From Seohaeicola_A nanhaiensis (GTDB lineage Bacteria; Pseudomonadota; Alphaproteobacteria; Rhodobacterales; Rhodobacteraceae): 64,000 bases of DNA. The stretch covers positions 425,940 to 489,939 of the forward strand of contig NZ_JBHSGI010000009.1 of NCBI RefSeq assembly GCF_042654245.1, read 5' to 3'. Every line of letters begins with the position of its first letter. Position 1 is the stretch's first letter. The position numbers and the translations under genes are program-made. The notes under the pieces were generated by a model. That model had not been told where the DNA came from. It worked only from the letters and a program-made list of their open reading frames with translations, and ran no database searches. Of the stretch, positions 16,698 to 25,362 are shown in pieces.

Positions 16698-18134
16698 TCA
16701 GTTCAGGTCGAACTTGCGCGACAGGCTGACGAAAACGCCGTTGGACGTTCCCTTGCCAAGGGTCGGCGACAAGGGGCTGCCGACTAGCGTTTCATCCCGC
16801 GTGGTCAGGTTGACGCCGGCGTTCAGATCCCAGTCGCTGGTCAGTTCGTAGGAATACCCCATCGAAAGGTCGGTGCGCGCGACGTCGTTCGAGGTGGAGG
16901 AGCCATCGGTCAGGAAATACGAAACATTCGCGAAGATGCTCGACTGGGCATTGACCTGATGGCGGAACTGGCCGGCCAGCGACGTGACGAAAACGTTGTC
17001 GTTGTTCGAGTCGACCTGAACCCTGCGATCCAGGCTGAGGGATATCGTGCTTGTCGGCATCTGGTGCTGCCAGGACAGCCCGCCAATAAGTTCGGGGGAG
17101 CCGCCCTGGAGGCTTGAGGCGCCGACGTTGAATGCAAGGCTGCCGGTGGGCAGGATGATGCTGCGCTGAACGCTGAGCGTATCGACGTCGCCGCTGGCGT
17201 CCCGGGTGAGCGCGTAGGAAGCACCAAAGGACCCATTGGGTGTAGGTTGACTGTAGTTCAGGCTGCCGGTCACACCGCTGGAGGATTGGGCCGTGCCGCC
17301 GGTATTGTTGGGATCGCCATCGGTGTAACCGACACGGGCGGACACCATCGCTCCGGTCGCCAGTTCGCGATCGAACCCGACCCCGATCGACCGGCTGTCT
17401 TCGGTGGTGCCGACAACATTGTTGTTGTAACGCGACGCGCTGAGGTCGATCACGCCCGCCGTACCGGGGGAAAAGCGGAAATATGTGCTGAGCTTGACGT
17501 TGGCACGGTCATAATCGGTGGGCGCCGCGGTTGTCGCGTTGATGTATTTCACGCTGTCGCGTGTTGCCTGAAGCCGAAACCCGATGGGGGCGTCGATGCC
17601 GGCTTCGTAATCGAAGGAAAAGTTGCTGGCCTGCCGATCCCCGGTACCCTGGAGGTTGGCCAGGTCACTGGGCGGAGTGATGACATTGTCCTCGTCGCGG
17701 AAATCCCAGAGCGGGCGCGACTGCGAGAGCGCGCTTTCGGAGTAGGAGGCATCGAGGGAAAGACGCGCGCGCGCGGCCTCGATGGAATAGTGCAAGGCCG
17801 CCGCGGGATCGACAAAACCGGTCTGCACGCGGCTGCCGCTCGGGATGCTGCCGAACCGCAACGCGCCACCGATCAGGAAATTGAACTTCTGGGTCCGGGT
17901 TTCGCTGGAGACATTCAGCGCCAGATCCGTGGTCGAGAGCGTTGTGCGGCCCTCTTCCGGATTGGCGAGACTGCCGGGCACGCCCAGCGACAGGTTATCC
18001 GAGGTGCCGAAGCTTTGTTGCACGCCAAGGCTGACTCTCAGGCCGCCACCCTCGTCCTGCGCGAGTGTCGGGCCGGTCATATAGACCATGAGGGCCGCTA
18101 TTGCGGTCCCTCCTATCAGCCTCCTGGTTTTCAA
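16698..18134 (-). CDS. Outer-membrane beta-barrel protein, polysaccharide-export associated
   Basis: A 478-residue protein with a signal peptide ending near residue 25 (MTGPTLAQ) followed by alternating hydrophobic/polar strands, many ending in short turns with Gly, Asn and Ser (for example YNNNVVGTTEDSRSIGVGFD). This is typical of the large outer-membrane barrels (BBP2 type) encoded beside exopolysaccharide exporters. It lies 25 bases downstream of a Wza-like gene on the same strand, so the two probably form an operon and work together in export or anchoring of a polysaccharide. No lipobox is seen. Confidence 0.75.
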   Translation of the reverse strand: MKTRRLIGGTAIAALMVYMTGPTLAQDEGGGLRVSLGVQQSFGTSDNLSLGVPGSLANPEEGRTTLSTTDLALNVSSETRTQKFNFLIGGALRFGSIPSGSRVQTGFVDPAAALHYSIEAARARLSLDASYSESALSQSRPLWDFRDEDNVITPPSDLANLQGTGDRQASNFSFDYEAGIDAPIGFRLQATRDSVKYINATTAAPTDYDRANVKLSTYFRFSPGTAGVIDLSASRYNNNVVGTTEDSRSIGVGFDRELATGAMVSARVGYTDGDPNNTGGTAQSSSGVTGSLNYSQPTPNGSFGASYALTRDASGDVDTLSVQRSIILPTGSLAFNVGASSLQGGSPELIGGLSWQHQMPTSTISLSLDRRVQVDSNNDNVFVTSLAGQFRHQVNAQSSIFANVSYFLTDGSSTSNDVARTDLSMGYSYELTSDWDLNAGVNLTTRDETLVGSPLSPTLGKGTSNGVFVSLSRKFDLN

Positions 18135-18159
18135 TGCTCTGCCCCGGAACCCGTGAAAC

Positions 18160-18765
18160 CTATTCGAACAGTCTGCGCGCCGGCACGACGATCACGTCGC
18201 CCGATGTCAGCACCGTCGCTCCGATGGAGTTCTTGCCCGCCAGAACGTCTTGGTAGTTGAAGCTGTAGACCGACTGCTTGCCGGAACGGTCGGTGCGGCG
18301 AAGCTGAACGCGCTTCACCGCAGCAAAACGGTTGAATCCGCCGGCCAGGGCCAGCGCCTGAAGAAGGGTGGTGCCGCGCTTGACCTCGACCATGCCGGGC
18401 GCATTGACTTCGCCCAGAAAGTAGATCGGCAGCCTGGAGGTGCCGCCCTTGGCGGTGGGGGTACCCAGCTGCAGCAGCGATACCGTGACCGTCGGTTCGT
18501 TTGCGAAGTTGCTCGACAGCTTGGAGGCCACGTCGGCGCGCACCTGATCGACGGTACGTCCGCCCACGGGCAGCGTGCCGGCCAGCGGCACGGTCACACG
18601 GCCATCGGGCAACACCAGGGAATCCCGGTTCATCGCCGCGTCTTCCAGAACCTCGATCCGCAGAACGTCGCCCGGTTTGATCCGATAGCTGTCCTGGGCC
18701 ACTGCGGCCTGAGACCCCGCCAGAACCAGTACTAGCGCACCGAAGAATTTCATTACTCGCGTCAT
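18160..18765 (-). CDS. Polysaccharide export protein (Wza-like, SLBB)
   Basis: A 201-residue periplasmic/outer-membrane export protein. A signal peptide (LVLVLAGSQAAVAQ) precedes a Poly_export domain with YRIKPGDVLRIEVLED and PDGRVTVPLAGTLPVGG, then an SLBB domain with FLGEVNAPGMVEVKRGTTLL. It lacks the lipobox cysteine and the long C-terminus of Wza (about 380 residues), as in short GumB/ExoF-like exporters. No polysaccharide co-polymerase (Wzc/GumC) or polymerase gene lies beside it, so its polysaccharide system must be elsewhere or use the 1-7 kb transferases. Confidence 0.88.
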   Translation of the reverse strand: MTRVMKFFGALVLVLAGSQAAVAQDSYRIKPGDVLRIEVLEDAAMNRDSLVLPDGRVTVPLAGTLPVGGRTVDQVRADVASKLSSNFANEPTVTVSLLQLGTPTAKGGTSRLPIYFLGEVNAPGMVEVKRGTTLLQALALAGGFNRFAAVKRVQLRRTDRSGKQSVYSFNYQDVLAGKNSIGATVLTSGDVIVVPARRLFE

Positions 18766-18986
18766 AGCAGACTCTCTGTCTTCACCATCAGGGCTCTGGA
18801 CCCATAGGTTAGTGGTATTTGCACTGCATCCAAAGGGAATACTCGCTCTTCCCCCGCCAAACCGTCATCGCGGCCTTCTGCCGTGCCACGCGCGCAACAC
18901 AGTCATCGCGATTTTTGCAGAATTGTCCACAGCCAAGGCGCGAGGGGCGGAATTGATCCGCCGGTGTTGCGCCGGGGCCGTCGCGC

Positions 18987-19766
18987 CTATCGGCCTTTCC
19001 AGACCGGATCGCGCTTCTCGGCGAAGGCCCTGGCGCCTTCGATCTGGTCTTCCGAGCTGTACAGCACGTCCACCGTTTCCAGCTGTCGTTTGGTGATGCG
19101 ATTCATCATGTCCTGGAATCTGGCATCTTCGGCCTCGCGCACGATCTCCTTGATCGCGGCATAAACCAGCGGAGGGCCAGAGGCGAGCAGTCGGGCGAGG
19201 TCCATGGCCCGCTCCATCAGCCGTGCCGCGGGCAGGACTTCGTTTACCAACCCCCACCGATGTGCCTCGGCGGCGTCGAACCAGCGGCCGGTCAGCAGGA
19301 GTTCCATCGCGATGTGGTAGGGGATGCGCTTGGGCAGCTTGACGCTGGCCGCATCGGCCACGGTTCCCGAGCGGATTTCGGGAAGCGCGAAGGTGGCGTG
19401 ATCTGCGGCCAGGATCATGTCGGCGCTCAGCGCCAGTTCCAGCCCGCCGCCACAGGCGATGCCGTTCACGGCCGCGATGACGGGCTTGTTCATGCCGCGC
19501 AGCTCTTGCAGCCCCCCGAACCCGCCGACACCATAGTCGCCATCGACGGCATCGCCATCGGCGGCGGCTTTCAGATCCCAGCCCGGGCAGAAGAACTTCT
19601 CGCCACCACCGGTGAGGATCGCCACGCGCAGCGCCGGATCATCGCGAAAGGCGCGGAAGGTCTCGCCCATGATACGGCTGGTGGCGAGGTCGATGGCATT
19701 GGCCTTGGGCCGGTCCAGTGTCACGGTCAGAATGGCGCCGTCGCGCGCGGTTTTCACAACATTCAT
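18987..19766 (-). CDS. caiD: Enoyl-CoA hydratase/isomerase family, carnitinyl-CoA dehydratase-like
   Basis: A 259-residue crotonase. Oxyanion-hole segments are FFCPGWDLKAAADG and NGIACGGGLELALSAD; the second acid is in FALPEIRSG, matching the two glutamates of CaiD, and KLPKRIPYHIAMELLLTGRW resembles CaiD closely. It would hydrate an enoyl-CoA such as crotonobetainyl-CoA, but the substrate is inferred. ATG 19766 overlaps the stop of the upstream acyl-CoA synthetase gene (ATGA), so the two are translationally coupled. Confidence 0.8.
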   Translation of the reverse strand: MNVVKTARDGAILTVTLDRPKANAIDLATSRIMGETFRAFRDDPALRVAILTGGGEKFFCPGWDLKAAADGDAVDGDYGVGGFGGLQELRGMNKPVIAAVNGIACGGGLELALSADMILAADHATFALPEIRSGTVADAASVKLPKRIPYHIAMELLLTGRWFDAAEAHRWGLVNEVLPAARLMERAMDLARLLASGPPLVYAAIKEIVREAEDARFQDMMNRITKRQLETVDVLYSSEDQIEGARAFAEKRDPVWKGR

Positions 19767-21772
19767 GTCATGGTCTTCCGGATCAGGGCATCGACTGCTA
19801 CCGCGCGGGTCGGCGTGCAGATCAGCGGGTTGATTTCGATTTCGGCGAGGGTGTCGGCATTGGCGGTCACATAGGCCTGCACAGAGTCGATCGCGTCGAG
19901 AATTGCCGCCCAGTGAGCCGCCGGTTTGCCGCGATATCCGCGCAGCAGCGGCGCGCAGCGCAGCCGGTTCAGCGCGGCCTCGACACTGGCGCGCGGGGCC
20001 GGAACCAGCAGCGAGACGGTGTCGCGGTGCAGTTCCGTCAGCACGCCCCCGGCGCCGAGGGTCAATACAAAGCCATGCGCCGGGTCGCGGAGCACCCCGA
20101 CCAGCAATTCGGCGACGCCGCCGGCCACCATCTCTTCGACCAGCCAGGGGCCGGGGATGCGGGCTGCGGCCTCTTTCAGTTCGCTGACGGCAAGCCCGAG
20201 ACGCACGGCCCCATGTTCGGACTTGTGAGCGAGACCCGTGCCTTTGAGAACCAGCGGACCGGTCAGATCGACACCCGCCAGCTGGCTGGCCTGCGCCACC
20301 ATCCGCCTTTCGGGCACCGGCAGCCCGTGGCTGGCCAGAGCCGTTTTTGCCTCCGCCTCGCCAAGTGTCCGCGCCTCCCGCTCGGGTCCGGGCAGGAGGA
20401 GCGGAGGCACGGTTGCAGGCGCTTCGGACGCAGCGGCCCCGGCGGCGGCCAGCGCCTCGGCGAGGCCTTGCAGCGGGACGACGCCGCCGGCCATCAGACG
20501 TTCGGCCACCGCCTGCGGCATCAGCTCCGGCAATGTGGCGACCACGGAAAAGGGTGCCCCGGTCTGAGCCCGGACGTTCAGCGCGGCCTGAGTTGCGCAG
20601 TCCCAGTCTGTCGCATCCGTGTGCGGATAGTCGACGATGGACAGGGTCAGCGCGATGTCTTCCCCCGTCATCGCGGACCAGGCGCGCGTCATCGCTGCCG
20701 TGTCGCGCCAGATGTAGGTGTGATAGTCCAGCGGGTTCGCGAGAGCCACCATCGGGCCAAGCGCCCCACGCAGGGTCTGTTGCTGCGCTGGCGAAAGTGG
20801 CGGAAACGCCAGCTTGCCCTGCGCCATGTCGGCGATCAGGCTGGCTTCGCCGCCCGAACAGCTGATCGAGGCGATCCGCCGGGACGGTAGCCGACCGACG
20901 CAATGCAGCAGCTTGAGCGTTTCCAGAAGCTCGGGCAGGCTGCGCAGGCGTGCAATCCCCAGCCGGTCGAGCAGCGCCTGCGCGCCGGCGTCGCTGCCGG
21001 CCAAAGACGCGGTGTGCGAGACGGCCGCACGCTGCGATTGCTCGGAGGCTCCGACCTTGAGCGCCGCCAGTGGCACGCCTTTCTCCTGTGCCTTGCGGGC
21101 GAGCATTTCCCAACCGCGCAGGTCGCCGAAGCCTTCGACATGCAACCCGATGGCGGTGATCCGCGGGTCGTCGAGCAGGCCGGCCGCGATCTCTGCCTGA
21201 GAGGTCTGCGCCATGTTTCCGCAGGTCACCATCATCCCGATGGGCAGCGCGCGCCGCTGCATCGTCAGGTTGATTGCAATGTTCGATGACTGGGTCAGGA
21301 TCGCCACACCGCGGTCCACAGGCTTCATACCGTGCTGATCGGGCCAGATCGCCGCCCGGTCGAGCGCATTGACGAACCCATAGCAGTTGGGTCCGAGAAT
21401 GGGCATGTCACCCGCCGCTGAGACGAGTTGGGTTTGCAGGGCCGCGCCTTCGGCATCCTCAGCCGTGGCCTCGGTGAAGCCCGAGGCAAAGCAGACCGCG
21501 CCGCCCGCACCAAGGGCTTGCAGTTGGGCCACGGTGTCGATGGTGGCGCGCCGGTTCACGCCGATGAAAGCCGCGTCTATACGGCCATCGTATTCAGCAA
21601 GGCTGCGCAGCGCCTGGCGCCCGGCGATGACCTTGCCGCCGGGATGAACCGGGAAAATCTCGCCCGCGTATCCGATGCGCTCGGCGGCGCCAAGGATCGA
21701 GGCGCACCAGGCCCCGCCGCCGATCACGGCGATGCTGCGCGGATTGAATAGACTTGTCAGGTCACGCGTCAT
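19763..21772 (-). CDS. NDP-forming acyl-CoA synthetase (acetate-CoA ligase family)
   Basis: A 669-residue fused alpha-beta enzyme. An N-terminal CoA-binding Rossmann domain (FNPRSIAVIGGGAWCASILG) and succinyl-CoA-ligase-like domains (LGPNCYGFVNALDRAAIW, ILTQSSNIAINLTMQRRALP, AAVSHTASLAGSDAGAQALL) are followed by a C-terminal ATP-grasp domain with VLKGTGLAHKSEHGAVRLGL and IEINPLI. It activates a carboxylate to its CoA ester with ADP or GDP release. ATG 21772 (MTRDLTSL) is preferred over an upstream in-frame ATG at 21829. Beside a CaiD-like hydratase it probably activates the pathway substrate. Confidence 0.85.
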   Translation of the reverse strand: MTRDLTSLFNPRSIAVIGGGAWCASILGAAERIGYAGEIFPVHPGGKVIAGRQALRSLAEYDGRIDAAFIGVNRRATIDTVAQLQALGAGGAVCFASGFTEATAEDAEGAALQTQLVSAAGDMPILGPNCYGFVNALDRAAIWPDQHGMKPVDRGVAILTQSSNIAINLTMQRRALPIGMMVTCGNMAQTSQAEIAAGLLDDPRITAIGLHVEGFGDLRGWEMLARKAQEKGVPLAALKVGASEQSQRAAVSHTASLAGSDAGAQALLDRLGIARLRSLPELLETLKLLHCVGRLPSRRIASISCSGGEASLIADMAQGKLAFPPLSPAQQQTLRGALGPMVALANPLDYHTYIWRDTAAMTRAWSAMTGEDIALTLSIVDYPHTDATDWDCATQAALNVRAQTGAPFSVVATLPELMPQAVAERLMAGGVVPLQGLAEALAAAGAAASEAPATVPPLLLPGPEREARTLGEAEAKTALASHGLPVPERRMVAQASQLAGVDLTGPLVLKGTGLAHKSEHGAVRLGLAVSELKEAAARIPGPWLVEEMVAGGVAELLVGVLRDPAHGFVLTLGAGGVLTELHRDTVSLLVPAPRASVEAALNRLRCAPLLRGYRGKPAAHWAAILDAIDSVQAYVTANADTLAEIEINPLICTPTRAVAVDALIRKTMT

Positions 21773-21803
21773 GTCAGATCCGAGCGCCCGTGGCGGGGTC
21801 GGA

Positions 21804-21837
21804 GCCTCCGGCGGGGATATTTTCAGCAAGAGGAAGC
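21804..21837 (+). repeat. Dispersed ATATTT/AAGAGGAAG motif, copy 1
   Basis: Contains GGCGGGGATATTTTCAGCAA followed by GAGGAAG. A related sequence lies in reverse orientation at 21957-21986 and another at 42271-42297. It lies in the 270-base gap upstream of the acyl-CoA synthetase gene. It looks like a small intergenic repeat rather than a coding remnant. Confidence 0.5.
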
Positions 21838-21932
21838 AGCAAGATCTTCTTAACCACCTTCTGTCATGATGCTCTGGCGGTACAGGCGGGGACGCCGATG
21901 ACCGCGCAAGGGGAAGAGAGGGTCTCTCTTCG

Positions 21933-21956
21933 GGGGAGAGTCATTGTGCTCTCCCC
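21933..21956. terminator. Hairpin between acyl-CoA dehydrogenase and acyl-CoA synthetase genes
   Basis: GGGGAGAG and CTCTCCCC form a perfect 8-bp stem with an 8-base loop. It lies downstream of the minus-strand acyl-CoA dehydrogenase gene. There is no strong U-tract on the minus strand, so termination there is possible but unproven. Confidence 0.4.
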
Positions 21957-21986
21957 GTTTCCTCTTGCTTCAAATATCCTGGGGAG
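21957..21986 (-). repeat. Dispersed ATATTT/AAGAGGAA motif, copy 2
   Basis: On the minus strand it reads CCCCAGGATATTTGAAGCAA followed by GAGGAAA, sharing the core of the copies at 21804-21837 and 42271-42297. With copy 1 it forms an inverted pair about 120 bases apart. The adjacent hairpin at 21988-22008 may be part of the same element. Confidence 0.5.
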
Positions 21987-21987
21987 C

Positions 21988-22008
21988 GCGAGGGGCAAAG
22001 CCCCTCGC
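21988..22008. terminator. Strong GC hairpin next to the repeat
   Basis: GCGAGGGGC and GCCCCTCGC form a perfect 9-bp stem around an AAA loop, 34 bases downstream of the minus-strand acyl-CoA dehydrogenase stop. Reading on the minus strand there is no long U-run, so it may act as an mRNA-stabilising hairpin, or as a terminator aided by Rho. Confidence 0.45.
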
Positions 22009-22042
22009 ACCGGTCGGCGCGGCGCAGCCGCGGCGAAACCCT

Positions 22043-23203
22043 TCATGCTCCCAGCGCCCGCAACAGGTCGCGGCTGATGATATGGCGCTGAATCTCGCTG
22101 GTGCCGTCCCAGATCCGTTCGACCCGGGCATCCCGCCAGAAGCGCTCCAGCGGATAGTCGTCCATCAGCCCCATGCCGCCGTGCAGCTGGATCGCCGCAT
22201 CGGTCACCCGTGCTAGCATCTCGGACGCGTAGAGCTTGGCACTCGCGATCTCCCGATTTGCAGGCAGACCTTTGTCCAGCCGGTCGGCGGCGGCGAGGGT
22301 CAGCAGGTCGGCGGCGTCGATTTCGGTGATCATGTCGGCCAGCTGGAAACTGACACCCTGGAACTTGCCGATCACCTGGCCGAACTGTTCGCGTGTGGCG
22401 GCATAGTCGAGGGCATAATCAAACACGCGTCTTGCGCGGCCCACGCACATGGCCGCAACGGTCAGGCGTGTTGCGTAGAGCCAGGTATTCATGACCTCGA
22501 AGCCGCCGTCCACCTCGCCCAGCACCTGCGAATCGGGCAGGCGACAGTCGTCGAATTCGAGGATCGAATTGGCGTATCCGCGGTGGCTGACAGATTTGTA
22601 GCCGTTTCGGATGGTGAAGCCCGGCGTGCCCCGGTCGACGAGAAAGGCGGTGATCCGCTTCTTGACGCCCTTGGGGGTCACGTCTTCGCCGGTTGCCATG
22701 AAGACGATGACGAAATCGGCATGTTCGGCACCCGAGATGAAGTGCTTGGTGCCATTGGCCACCCAGACGCCGCCTTCGCGCCGCGCGGCGCATTTCATCC
22801 CGCGCACGTCCGAGCCGGCGCCCGGCTCGGTCATTGCCAGCGCGTCCATCCGTTCCCCGCGCACGGCGGGCATGAGGTAGCGGTCGATCTGCTCGCCGCT
22901 GCAGGCCATCAGGATGTTCTGGGGCCGCCCAAAAAAGTGATTGAGCGCCATCGAGCCGCGTCCGAGTTCGCGCTCGACCAGCGCGAATTCCAGATGGCTC
23001 AATCCCGCGCCGCCGACACTTTCGGGAAAGTTGCAGGCGTAAAAGCCAAGATCGATGGTCTTCTGCTTGATCCGCTCAGCGATGTCCGCCGGCACCGACC
23101 CGGTGCGTTCGACAAGCTCTTCATGAGGATAGATCTCGTTTTCGACAAACGCGCGGACGGTGGAGACGATCATCTCCTGCTCGTCGGTCAACCCGTATTG
23201 CAT
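22043..23203 (-). CDS. Acyl-CoA dehydrogenase
   Basis: A 386-residue FAD flavoenzyme introducing or reducing an alpha-beta double bond in an acyl-CoA. It has LTDEQEMIVSTVRAFVENEI, the FAD/substrate block ALAMTEPGAGSDVRGMKCAA, NGTKHFISGAEHADF, ATREQFGQVIGKFQGV and LHGGMGLMDDYPLERFWRDA. At the position of the catalytic glutamate of the medium-chain enzyme (YEGT) it has Asp366 in IWDGTSEIQR, which may change activity. The aldolase-type gene lies 24 bases upstream on the same strand. The CoA-ester substrate is unknown; a carnitine or related route is inferred from the nearby CaiD-like gene. Confidence 0.9.
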   Translation of the reverse strand: MQYGLTDEQEMIVSTVRAFVENEIYPHEELVERTGSVPADIAERIKQKTIDLGFYACNFPESVGGAGLSHLEFALVERELGRGSMALNHFFGRPQNILMACSGEQIDRYLMPAVRGERMDALAMTEPGAGSDVRGMKCAARREGGVWVANGTKHFISGAEHADFVIVFMATGEDVTPKGVKKRITAFLVDRGTPGFTIRNGYKSVSHRGYANSILEFDDCRLPDSQVLGEVDGGFEVMNTWLYATRLTVAAMCVGRARRVFDYALDYAATREQFGQVIGKFQGVSFQLADMITEIDAADLLTLAAADRLDKGLPANREIASAKLYASEMLARVTDAAIQLHGGMGLMDDYPLERFWRDARVERIWDGTSEIQRHIISRDLLRALGA

Positions 23204-23227
23204 GGTCTAGTAACCCCGAAACAGCCT

Positions 23228-23983
23228 CTAGGAGGCGTAGTTCGATCCTTCGTCATCGAGGATCAGCTTGAGTTCGGACAGGTGCCGGTCGCACTGTTCC
23301 GGATACTGCTCGACCTCCGAAGCGGTCTTTTCGGCGATCTCGTCCGAGAGACGGCGCAGGGGCTGGCCGGTCTGCAGGGCGCGGATATAGGTCTCGGCCG
23401 CGCGTTCGAAGAAATACATCCGGTTGAAGCAGTCTGCGACGGTGTCGCCGATCACCATGATACCGTGGTTGCCCATGATCATGACCTTCTTCTTCGGATC
23501 GGTGAACAGCGCCGCGCAGCGCTCGCCCTCTTCTTCCAGTGCCAGTCCGCCATAGTGGTCGTCGATCACCTGCCGGTCGTGGAAGATGGCGGTGTTCTGG
23601 TCGATCGCAGGCAGGTAGCTGTCGGCGAGGCTGGCAAGCACGGTGGCGTGGATCGAGTGCACATGCATCGCGCAGCGGGCAAAGGGGACGTGCCGGTGGA
23701 TGGCGGCGTGCAGGGCCCAGGCCGTGGGGTCGGGGGCGTCGGGCCCCTTCATCGCGTCAGGATCGTTGGCGTCGAGTTCGAGCAGGTCGCTCGCGCGGAT
23801 CCGGCTGAAATGCACCTGGTTGCGGTTCATCAGGAAACGCGTCCCGTCCTCGTTGACCGCGAGGCTGAAATGGTTCGACACCGCCTCGTGCATGTTCAGC
23901 CGGGCGGTCCAGCGGAAGGCGGCTGCAAGATCCACCCTTTCCTGCCAGTGGTTCATGTTCGGGCGCAGATTCGTGACGGTCAT
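23228..23983 (-). CDS. Class II aldolase/adducin family protein
   Basis: A 251-residue zinc-dependent aldolase-fold protein. Metal-binding histidines are seen in CAMHVHSIHATVLAS and the second set in MGNHGIMVIGD; NHFSLAVNEDGTRFLMN near the N-terminus matches the substrate-phosphate loop region, but without the usual SGN-type motif, so it may act on a non-phosphorylated substrate. It is the first gene of the run containing the acyl-CoA dehydrogenase and is transcribed away from the LysR gene, whose product probably controls it. Confidence 0.85.
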   Translation of the reverse strand: MTVTNLRPNMNHWQERVDLAAAFRWTARLNMHEAVSNHFSLAVNEDGTRFLMNRNQVHFSRIRASDLLELDANDPDAMKGPDAPDPTAWALHAAIHRHVPFARCAMHVHSIHATVLASLADSYLPAIDQNTAIFHDRQVIDDHYGGLALEEEGERCAALFTDPKKKVMIMGNHGIMVIGDTVADCFNRMYFFERAAETYIRALQTGQPLRRLSDEIAEKTASEVEQYPEQCDRHLSELKLILDDEGSNYAS

Positions 23984-24039
23984 GTGTCTCTCCCTCGAAG
24001 GTCGCGCTCAGCCTGCCAATCCAGCCGCCGGAAGACCAA

Positions 24040-24050
24040 CGAAAAATTCG
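24040..24050. promoter_or_regulatory. Candidate LysR operator
   Basis: In the 101-base divergent gap between the aldolase-type gene and the LysR gene, CGAA-AAA-TTCG forms a short inverted repeat. LysR proteins commonly bind such dyads between divergent genes. It is a guess from position and symmetry only. Confidence 0.3.
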
Positions 24051-24084
24051 CCGCTTCTCCAGTAGGAATACTTATGGCAGGATT

Positions 24085-24954
24085 ATGATTATGCAGACGC
24101 TTCCCCCGCTTGGCTGGCTTCGCACCTTCGAGGCCTCGGCGCGCCATCTGTCCTTCACCGGGGCGGCGCGCGATCTCAACATGACGCAAAGTGCGGTGAG
24201 CCAGCAGATCAAGGCTCTGGAAGAACATATCGGTCAGCCCCTGTTCATCCGTCGGCCGCGGGCGCTGGAATTGACCGAGGCCGGGATCACCTATCTGCCC
24301 GTTGTGCGCGATGCCTTCCGAACCTTGCTGCGCGGAACCCGCGCGGTGACTGGACGGCGCGGCGACGCGGTTCAAGTGATGTGCAATCTCACCTTCGCCG
24401 TGCATTGGCTGGCGCCGCGTCTTGCCGCATTTCGCGCGGCGCATCCGGGGGTGATGCTGAACCTGACCACGGAACTCTGGGAGCCACGAGAGCTGGCCGA
24501 AGGGGCGGATGTGGAGATCCGCTTTTCCCTGCGTCCGCCCGACACGGTGCGCCCCGAACTGCTGCGCAGAGATCACTATTATCCGGTCTGTGCGCCCGAT
24601 TACGTGGTGAGCCTGGAGGATCTGCATATGCAACCGCTCTACGATTGCACCAACTTGTTGTCGAGCTGGGCGGCCTGGGCCGAAGATCAGGCTTTGCCCT
24701 GGCCCGATCCGCCCATCACCTATGCCACGACATTCACCGTCACCCTGGCGGTGGTCATGGCCGGGGGCGGGCTGGCGCTGGCGCATGACACCATTGCCGC
24801 AGGGCTGATCGCCGAGGGCCGGCTGGTCGCCCCCTTCACCCACCGCGCGCCAATGCCCGAGGCATATTACCTGATCCTCTCGCCCCAGGCCGAACAATCC
24901 GCGGGCGCGCTGGCCTTCGCCAGCTGGCTGCGGGGGGAACTCGGCCCGCCCTGA
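24085..24954 (+). CDS. LysR family transcriptional regulator (GcvA-like)
   Basis: A 289-residue regulator. The winged helix-turn-helix at about 20-65 reads LSFTGAARDLNMTQSAVSQQ followed by IKALEEHIGQPLF; the rest is the periplasmic-binding-type effector domain (from about residue 95, VMCNLTFAVHWLAPRL). ATG 24085 has AGGA just upstream; ATG 24091 is also possible. It is divergent from the aldolase/acyl-CoA dehydrogenase genes and is their most likely regulator. Its stop abuts the stop of the convergent membrane-protein gene with no gap. Confidence 0.9.
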   Translation: MIMQTLPPLGWLRTFEASARHLSFTGAARDLNMTQSAVSQQIKALEEHIGQPLFIRRPRALELTEAGITYLPVVRDAFRTLLRGTRAVTGRRGDAVQVMCNLTFAVHWLAPRLAAFRAAHPGVMLNLTTELWEPRELAEGADVEIRFSLRPPDTVRPELLRRDHYYPVCAPDYVVSLEDLHMQPLYDCTNLLSSWAAWAEDQALPWPDPPITYATTFTVTLAVVMAGGGLALAHDTIAAGLIAEGRLVAPFTHRAPMPEAYYLILSPQAEQSAGALAFASWLRGELGPP

Positions 24955-25362
24955 CTAGCGAACCCCGTTCCGGGCAAGCCACCGCGTGATCAGGACCACC
25001 CGAAGGCTCGCGATGACCAGCACCAGAACCGCCACCAGCATCGACGCGACCGGCTGCAACAGAAGCGGCCAGAGCGGCGAGTTCGATGATATACCGGCGG
25101 CCATTCCGGCAAAATCGCCGTTCCGGTAGACCAGGCTTTCCCCCGCGTAGAGCAACGTGATCAACAAGCTGTCGCGGAACGTTCCCATCAGCAGGATCCA
25201 GCGTTCCGCCTCGGCGTTCTCGCCGCCGACATCCCGAGCGCGGCCGTAATAGGTGAAAAAGATCACCACCGCGCCCGCTGCCAGCAGCAAGGCAGAGATG
25301 CCAAGCCAGTACTTCGCCTTCTGGAAGGCGGGTGAGTTGAGTGTGTCGAATGTTATTTCCAT
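24955..25362 (-). CDS. Small membrane protein of unknown function
   Basis: A 135-residue protein not recognised. Hydrophobic segments are AKYWLGISALLLAAGAVVIF near residues 16-36, a weaker one around DSLLITLLYAG, and PLLLQPVASMLVAVLVLVIA near 98-120, so two or three membrane spans are likely. Its ATG 25362 overlaps the stop of the VOC gene (TGATG), implying coupled translation and possibly related function. It converges directly on the LysR gene. Confidence 0.6.
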   Translation of the reverse strand: MEITFDTLNSPAFQKAKYWLGISALLLAAGAVVIFFTYYGRARDVGGENAEAERWILLMGTFRDSLLITLLYAGESLVYRNGDFAGMAAGISSNSPLWPLLLQPVASMLVAVLVLVIASLRVVLITRWLARNGVR

